From UBA1081 sp964443825 (GTDB taxonomy: Bacteria; Bacillota; Clostridia; Oscillospirales; Acutalibacteraceae), in contig CAYUEV010000051.1 in assembly GCA_964443825.1 (NCBI GenBank), positions 1-9,102 on the forward strand: a stretch of 9,102 bases of DNA. The letters run 5' to 3'. This document shows, piece after piece, positions 5,506 through 9,102 of the stretch (position 1 is the first letter of the stretch; the number at the start of each line of letters is the position of its first letter). The translations under genes were made by a program, and so were the position numbers. Under the pieces are notes generated by a model. The model ran no database searches, was not told the DNA's origin, and worked only from the letters and a program-made list of their open reading frames with translations.

Positions 5506-7908
5506 AGCGAATATTTTGACGCTTTTGTACCCAAATGTTCACCGTGGGCAAAAGAGAATTGCACCGTTGTTTTGGGGAGCACAAGAATCACCGTTCTCAC
5601 GCCGTCGCTTGTGCGCGTTGAAAACACAAAAAACGGATTTTTTTGCGATAAACCTACGCAGACGGTTTGGTTCAGGGATTTTGACGAGCCGAAATTTCAA
5701 AAAACAATAAGCGGGAGCAAAATTGTAATCGCCACCGAAAAGACCGAGTTTTGCTATGACACGGCCAAAAATAAGATGGAATACATCATACTTTCGGACT
5801 CAAGAGTCGTCAAGGATTACAAAAGCGGGAATTTAAAGGGCACGAGGCGGACTCTGGACAGAACCGGCGGTCCCGCTCCATTGGAGGACGGAATCATATC
5901 CAAAAACGGCGTGGCGATTTTGGACGACAGCGACGCGCTGGTCGTGGAAGACGACGCGCGGATAACGCCGAGGAGCGCTAAAGAGAGCGATATATACTAC
6001 TTTGCCTACGGCTATGAATACAGACAAGCGGTCAAAGACTTTTTTAACCTGACGGGTCACGCCCCGCTTCTTCCCAGATTTGTATTCGGCAACTGGTGGT
6101 CAAGGTATAAAGCTTACTCTCAACGGGAGTACATTGAGCTCATGGAGCGTTTTATTTACGAGCAGATTCCGATAACCGTCGCCACGGTGGATATGGACTG
6201 GCACTGGGTAGACGTTGTGGGCAAATTCGGCAAACAGGAATCTCCTAAGGACGTCCGCACATTCATACAGGGCGTGTATAACGTCGTTTCCCCCGGTTGG
6301 ACGGGCTACAGCTGGAACACCGACCTCTTCCCCGACCACAGGGCGTTTTTGGACTGGCTGCACGAAAAGAACTTTAAAGTCACCATGAATCTCCACCCCG
6401 CCTCCGGTATGCGCCCGTTTGAGGATATGTACGACGATTTCGCGCGCTTTATGGGCGACGACCCCAAGAAGAAAAAACAATATCCCTTTGACGTCACCGA
6501 TAAAAAATTTATGGAGGCCTATTTCTCCATAATTCACAAGCCCATGCAGGACGAGGGCGTCGATTTCTGGTGGATTGACTGGCAGCAGGGCAGAAGGTCA
6601 AAAACTCCGGGACTTGACCCGCTTTGGGCGCTGAATCACTATCACTTTATGGATATAGGAAGGGACGGAGACCGCCGCCCGCTCATTCTCTCAAGGTTTG
6701 CGAAGGCGGGTTCTCACCGCTATCCTCTGGGTTTCTCCGGCGACACGTCCCAAAACTGGGAGGCTTTGGATTTTCAGCCGTATTTCACTTCCACCGCCTC
6801 GAACATAGGTTACACATGGTGGAGTCATGACGTCGGCGGACACCACTTCGGCCACAAGGACGACGAACTGTATATCCGCTGGGTGCAGTTCGGAATTTTC
6901 AGCCCCATTAACAGACTTCACTCGACTTCAAACGAGTTTATGGGCAAAGAACCATGGAAATACAGCAAATTCGCGGAGGAAGCGGCTGTCGCGGCTCTGC
7001 GGTTCCGCCATAGAATGATTCCGTATCTCTACACCATGAATTATCGCACAAGTCACGACGGAACGGCGCTTTGCGAACCGATGTACTACCGCTATCCGAA
7101 GCAGGAAGACGCCTACCGGTGCAAAAATGAATATTTCTTCGGCTCGGAGCTTATTGTCTCGCCCATAACCTCGCCGGTTGACAAGGAAACTCTTTTGGCG
7201 GGCGCCGACACATACATTCCCGAGGGCAGGTTCACGGACGTCTTTACGGGCAGAATTTACAACGGACCGCAAAGACTCAAACTTTACCGGGATCAGTCGT
7301 GCATTCCCGTGCTGGCCAAGGCGGGCGCTATAATACCGCTTTCGATAAACGACAGAACAAACGACGTCGGCAACCCCGAAAAGATGGAAATTCTTGTGTA
7401 CAGAGGAAATAACGTTTTCTCGATGTATGAGGACGACGGCGAAACGATGAAATATAAAGACGGGGAATACGCCTTTACGGACTTTGAGGTAAACGAAGAC
7501 GCGGACGCCGTGAAATTCACCGTATCAAAGGTCAGGGGCGACATAAGCGTCGTACCACAAAAGAGAAGTTATAAACTTTCGTTTAAAGACATAACAAAAG
7601 CCGATATTGAAGTTCTCGTAAACGGGGAAACGGTCGGTTTTAAATCCGGAAACGAAAAAACCGTCTGTGTTTTTATCGACGACATAAAGCCTACGGACGA
7701 ATTAACCGTCGTTCTTAAGAACGTCGAGGCGCTCAAAAACGGCGATAAGAGAGAAGCGCTTATTGATCTGATTTCAAAGTTTCAAATGGGCAACAACAGC
7801 AAGGCCGCGATTTTCACGGACTTTGTAAACGGAAAGAGATCCTTGCAGCCGCTGCCGGAGCGTTTTACCGGGCCGATAAATGAAATTGAGAAAAATTACG
7901 GCGATTGA
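5503..7908 (+). CDS. GH31 alpha-glycosidase (alpha-glucosidase/alpha-xylosidase type), cytoplasmic
   Basis: An 801-residue retaining alpha-glycosidase. Residues about 20-180 form the N-terminal beta-sandwich, with the GH31-typical GTRRTLD and PLEDGIISKNG segments (113-136). The barrel spans about 190-510. VDMDWHW (229-235) lies on an early strand. The nucleophile is D359 in DFWWIDWQQG (354-363). HRYPLGFSGD (405-414) provides the likely acid/base D414, and SHDVGGHHFG (441-450) is the conserved late loop. C-terminal beta domains follow from about 515, then a charged tail beyond about 740. The nucleophile context, WIDWQQG, differs from the usual WxDMNE of well-known alpha-glucosidases, which marks another GH31 subgroup whose specificity I cannot name. 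There is no signal peptide. As last gene of the operon it probably trims an alpha-linked glucose, xylose or related residue from the same imported substrate. Family is firm; sugar specificity is not. Confidence 0.93.
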   Translation: MSEYFDAFVPKCSPWAKENCTVVLGSTRITVLTPSLVRVENTKNGFFCDKPTQTVWFRDFDEPKFQKTISGSKIVIATEKTEFCYDTAKNKMEYIILSDSRVVKDYKSGNLKGTRRTLDRTGGPAPLEDGIISKNGVAILDDSDALVVEDDARITPRSAKESDIYYFAYGYEYRQAVKDFFNLTGHAPLLPRFVFGNWWSRYKAYSQREYIELMERFIYEQIPITVATVDMDWHWVDVVGKFGKQESPKDVRTFIQGVYNVVSPGWTGYSWNTDLFPDHRAFLDWLHEKNFKVTMNLHPASGMRPFEDMYDDFARFMGDDPKKKKQYPFDVTDKKFMEAYFSIIHKPMQDEGVDFWWIDWQQGRRSKTPGLDPLWALNHYHFMDIGRDGDRRPLILSRFAKAGSHRYPLGFSGDTSQNWEALDFQPYFTSTASNIGYTWWSHDVGGHHFGHKDDELYIRWVQFGIFSPINRLHSTSNEFMGKEPWKYSKFAEEAAVAALRFRHRMIPYLYTMNYRTSHDGTALCEPMYYRYPKQEDAYRCKNEYFFGSELIVSPITSPVDKETLLAGADTYIPEGRFTDVFTGRIYNGPQRLKLYRDQSCIPVLAKAGAIIPLSINDRTNDVGNPEKMEILVYRGNNVFSMYEDDGETMKYKDGEYAFTDFEVNEDADAVKFTVSKVRGDISVVPQKRSYKLSFKDITKADIEVLVNGETVGFKSGNEKTVCVFIDDIKPTDELTVVLKNVEALKNGDKREALIDLISKFQMGNNSKAAIFTDFVNGKRSLQPLPERFTGPINEIEKNYGD

Positions 7909-7930
7909 TTAAAGGCGAAACAGATAAAAC

Positions 7931-7962
7931 TAAACGGCGCCGCTTTTTAACGGCGTCGTTTA
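7931..7962. terminator. bidirectional stem-loop terminator between convergent genes
   Basis: A 12-bp stem pairs 7931-7942 (TAAACGGCGCCG) with 7951-7962 (CGGCGTCGTTTA), with a single G-T wobble and an 8-nt loop. It begins 22 nt after the GH31 stop and 28 nt beyond the stop of the minus-strand gene. On the minus strand a T-rich run (GTTTTATCTGTTT, 7930-7918) follows directly. On the plus strand the CTTTTT run comes about 8 nt after the stem, so the hairpin may work better for the minus-strand gene. Confidence 0.75.
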
Positions 7963-7990
7963 ACTAATCCCTTTTTAGCCTGAGCGATTG

Positions 7991-8923
7991 TTAAGAGAGC
8001 TTAAATTCCAGATAAATCGGGAAGTGATCCGAGGGATACGCTCCGTCGTAAGTGGCGGTTATAACCTTATAATCCTTGACCTCGATTCCCTTCTTGGAAA
8101 TCATAAAATAGTCAAGGCACGGTTCGTCGAGAGCCTTGCCAAAGTCCTGATAAGTGCAGGAAATCATAGGGTCGGGAAGCTGATATTTCGCGTCGTAAAA
8201 ATTCTTTGTAGCGTCGATATAAGTGGCGCTGCCCTCGACGTCGTTGAAATCCCCCATGATAACGCTCGGAAGATCGCCGAATTGAGCTATTTTATCGAGT
8301 ACAACCCCGATTCCCTTAATACGCGCCTCTTCGCTGGCGTTGTCAAGGTGAGTGTTGAAGACGACGAATTTTTTATCCGCGGCGCGATCCCTTAAAATGA
8401 CGTAGCTGCAAACTCTGTAGCAGCCGGAATTCCAGTCCACGCTCATTACTTCCGGAGTTTCCGACAGCCAGAACGAACCTTTGTCTACCAGGTCGTAACA
8501 GTCGGTTCTGTAGAAAACGGGGCAGCTTTCGGGCATTTTAGAGTCGTCTCTGTACTCCGTTACGGAGTCAAATCCTTTAAGACATTCCGTAAGGTATTCG
8601 TATTGAGGCGGCGTCACCTCCTGAAAACCTATTATCGCGGGTTTCACGCTTTCTATGTTTTTAATCAGGAGATCCGCCCTGTAATACCACGATTTTTTGC
8701 CATGGTCGGAGTTGTTTTTGTAGCGGACGTTGCTGCTCATGACCTTTACCGTGCCGGCGTCCGCGGGCTGCGAAGTGTAGGTAATTTCTTTTTTGTGCGA
8801 CAGATAATGAGGATAATATCCGAAGAAAATTATGATTACGACAATCAGCGCGACAAGAGCCGCCGCAATCAGAGCGACGACGATTCCCTTAATAATTTTT
8901 TTATTTGATTTTGCCTTTTCCAT
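7991..8923 (-). CDS. membrane-anchored endonuclease/exonuclease/phosphatase-family protein
   Basis: A 310-residue metal-dependent hydrolase of the EEP (DNase I/sphingomyelinase-like) fold. Residues 1-9 are lysine-rich and about 12-34 form one strong membrane span. The positive-inside pattern then places the catalytic domain (about 58-310) outside the cytoplasm. Motifs appear in family order: SSNVRY (N65), GFQEVTP (E102, metal ligand), NTHLDN (H192, catalytic), MGDFND (D225, N227), LDYFMIS (270-276) and SDHFP (D299, H300). The start at 8923 is chosen because AAGGAGG precedes it by 6 nt; an in-frame ATG at 8962 would add 13 residues but would place that ribosome site inside the gene. It converges on the glycosidase operon and is probably independent of it. 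Relatives cut DNA, phospholipid head groups or sugar phosphates, so the substrate cannot be named. The short 310-residue length fits a single catalytic domain plus anchor. Confidence 0.88.
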   Translation of the reverse strand: MEKAKSNKKIIKGIVVALIAAALVALIVVIIIFFGYYPHYLSHKKEITYTSQPADAGTVKVMSSNVRYKNNSDHGKKSWYYRADLLIKNIESVKPAIIGFQEVTPPQYEYLTECLKGFDSVTEYRDDSKMPESCPVFYRTDCYDLVDKGSFWLSETPEVMSVDWNSGCYRVCSYVILRDRAADKKFVVFNTHLDNASEEARIKGIGVVLDKIAQFGDLPSVIMGDFNDVEGSATYIDATKNFYDAKYQLPDPMISCTYQDFGKALDEPCLDYFMISKKGIEVKDYKVITATYDGAYPSDHFPIYLEFKLS

Positions 8924-8936
8924 AAAGCGCCTCCTT
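8924..8936 (-). promoter_or_regulatory. ribosome binding site that decides the EEP-protein start
   Basis: On the minus strand AAGGAGG (8936-8930) stands 6 nt before the ATG at 8923-8921. This near-perfect Shine-Dalgarno match makes the upstream in-frame ATG at 8962 unlikely. I find no convincing -35/-10 pair in the 115 nt up to the HNH stop, so the gene could be read from that gene's transcript or from a promoter I cannot recognise. Confidence 0.8.
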
Positions 8937-9038
8937 ATAATATGACTTAATATGTACGGCAATACGAACGCGCCCTACCCATTAAAGCGCGAGGTCTTTT
9001 ATTTAAAACCTTAGAACCGGGAGTTTGCCGGAACGGGG

Positions 9039-9102
9039 TTATATGTCGCTCTTGCGGCGGTTGCAATCGGCGCAAAGCATTTGACAGTTTTCCGGGGTAG
9101 TC
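9039..9102 (-). CDS. HNH endonuclease, C-terminal fragment cut by the window edge
   Basis: The minus strand from 9101 reads TTPENCQMLCADCNRRKSDI and stops at TAA (9041-9039). The stretch N-x-Q-x-L-C-x-x-C-N-x-x-K is the classic end of an HNH nuclease domain: the asparagine and lysine lie in the second half of the beta-beta-alpha-metal fold, and the CxxC pair is the structural zinc half-site common in McrA-type members. The gene begins outside the window, so its full length, other domains and role (restriction, mobile-element, toxin or stand-alone nuclease) cannot be judged. It ends 115 nt upstream of the EEP gene on the same strand. The fragment is too short for family certainty, but the motif match is specific. 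Confidence 0.75.
   Translation of the reverse strand, partial: TTPENCQMLCADCNRRKSDI

Noticed and set aside
7988..8395. 135-codon plus-strand frame opposite the EEP gene
   Set aside because: The minus strand carries ordered catalytic motifs and a strong ribosome binding site; the plus frame has neither.
8930..8960. TTGCCG and TATAAG 17 bp apart on the minus strand, upstream of the EEP gene
   Set aside because: The would-be -10 overlaps the ribosome binding site, so transcription would start after it and lose the translation signal.
9013..9034. CCGG...CCGG inverted repeat downstream of the HNH stop
   Set aside because: Only a 4-bp stem with mismatched flanks and no T-run directly after it; too weak for a terminator call.
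9081..9086. Perfect plus-strand TTGACA
   Set aside because: It lies inside the HNH coding fragment, and the window ends before any -10 position, so it cannot be judged as a promoter.
1..9102. CRISPR arrays, tRNA/rRNA genes, insertion-sequence ends, attachment sites
   Set aside because: No regularly spaced repeats, cloverleaf-like sequences, transposase motifs or terminal inverted repeats were found by eye on either strand.

Overview
The window reads as a bacterial carbohydrate-utilisation operon, followed by an unrelated convergent gene and the tail of an HNH nuclease gene. Strong AGGAGG-type ribosome binding sites, TGA used as an ordinary stop (standard bacterial code), frequent AGA/AGG arginine codons and moderate GC suggest a clostridial-type member of the Bacillota, perhaps gut-associated. 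That taxonomic call is an inference from style, not from a marker gene.

Layout. Positions 1-192 hold no gene I can support. They carry a candidate weak terminator of something upstream, a 9-bp direct repeat with 21-bp periodicity, a promoter-like -35/-10 pair with a perfect TATAAT, and the leader of the first gene. Four plus-strand genes follow, closely packed: a GPH-family (MelB-like) sugar:cation symporter (193-1656), a small zinc-ribbon membrane protein of unknown function (1649-2266, overlapping the symporter gene by 8 nt), a GH38 alpha-mannosidase with a GTG start (2278-5466), and a GH31 alpha-glycosidase (5503-7908). A 12-bp stem-loop terminator (7931-7962) lies between this operon and a convergent minus-strand gene for a membrane-anchored endonuclease/exonuclease/phosphatase-fold protein (7991-8923). 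At the right edge, 9039-9102 encodes the last 20 residues of an HNH endonuclease, also on the minus strand.

How the genes may work together. Neither glycosidase has a signal peptide, so both should act in the cytoplasm on oligosaccharides or glycosides brought in by the symporter. The GH38 enzyme would remove alpha-mannosyl residues. The GH31 enzyme would remove an alpha-linked glucose, xylose or related sugar. The natural substrate is therefore probably a mixed alpha-linked glycan fragment containing mannose. The symporter keeps the MelB cation-site aspartates but differs at two sugar-pocket positions, which fits a substrate other than melibiose. The zinc-ribbon membrane protein is the one gene in the operon whose role cannot be read from its sequence. 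I see no phage, CRISPR, tRNA, rRNA or insertion-sequence features, and no clear sign of a wholly new system. The most useful leads are the unknown zinc-ribbon protein, the substrate of the mannosidase/GH31 pair, and the HNH gene running off the edge.
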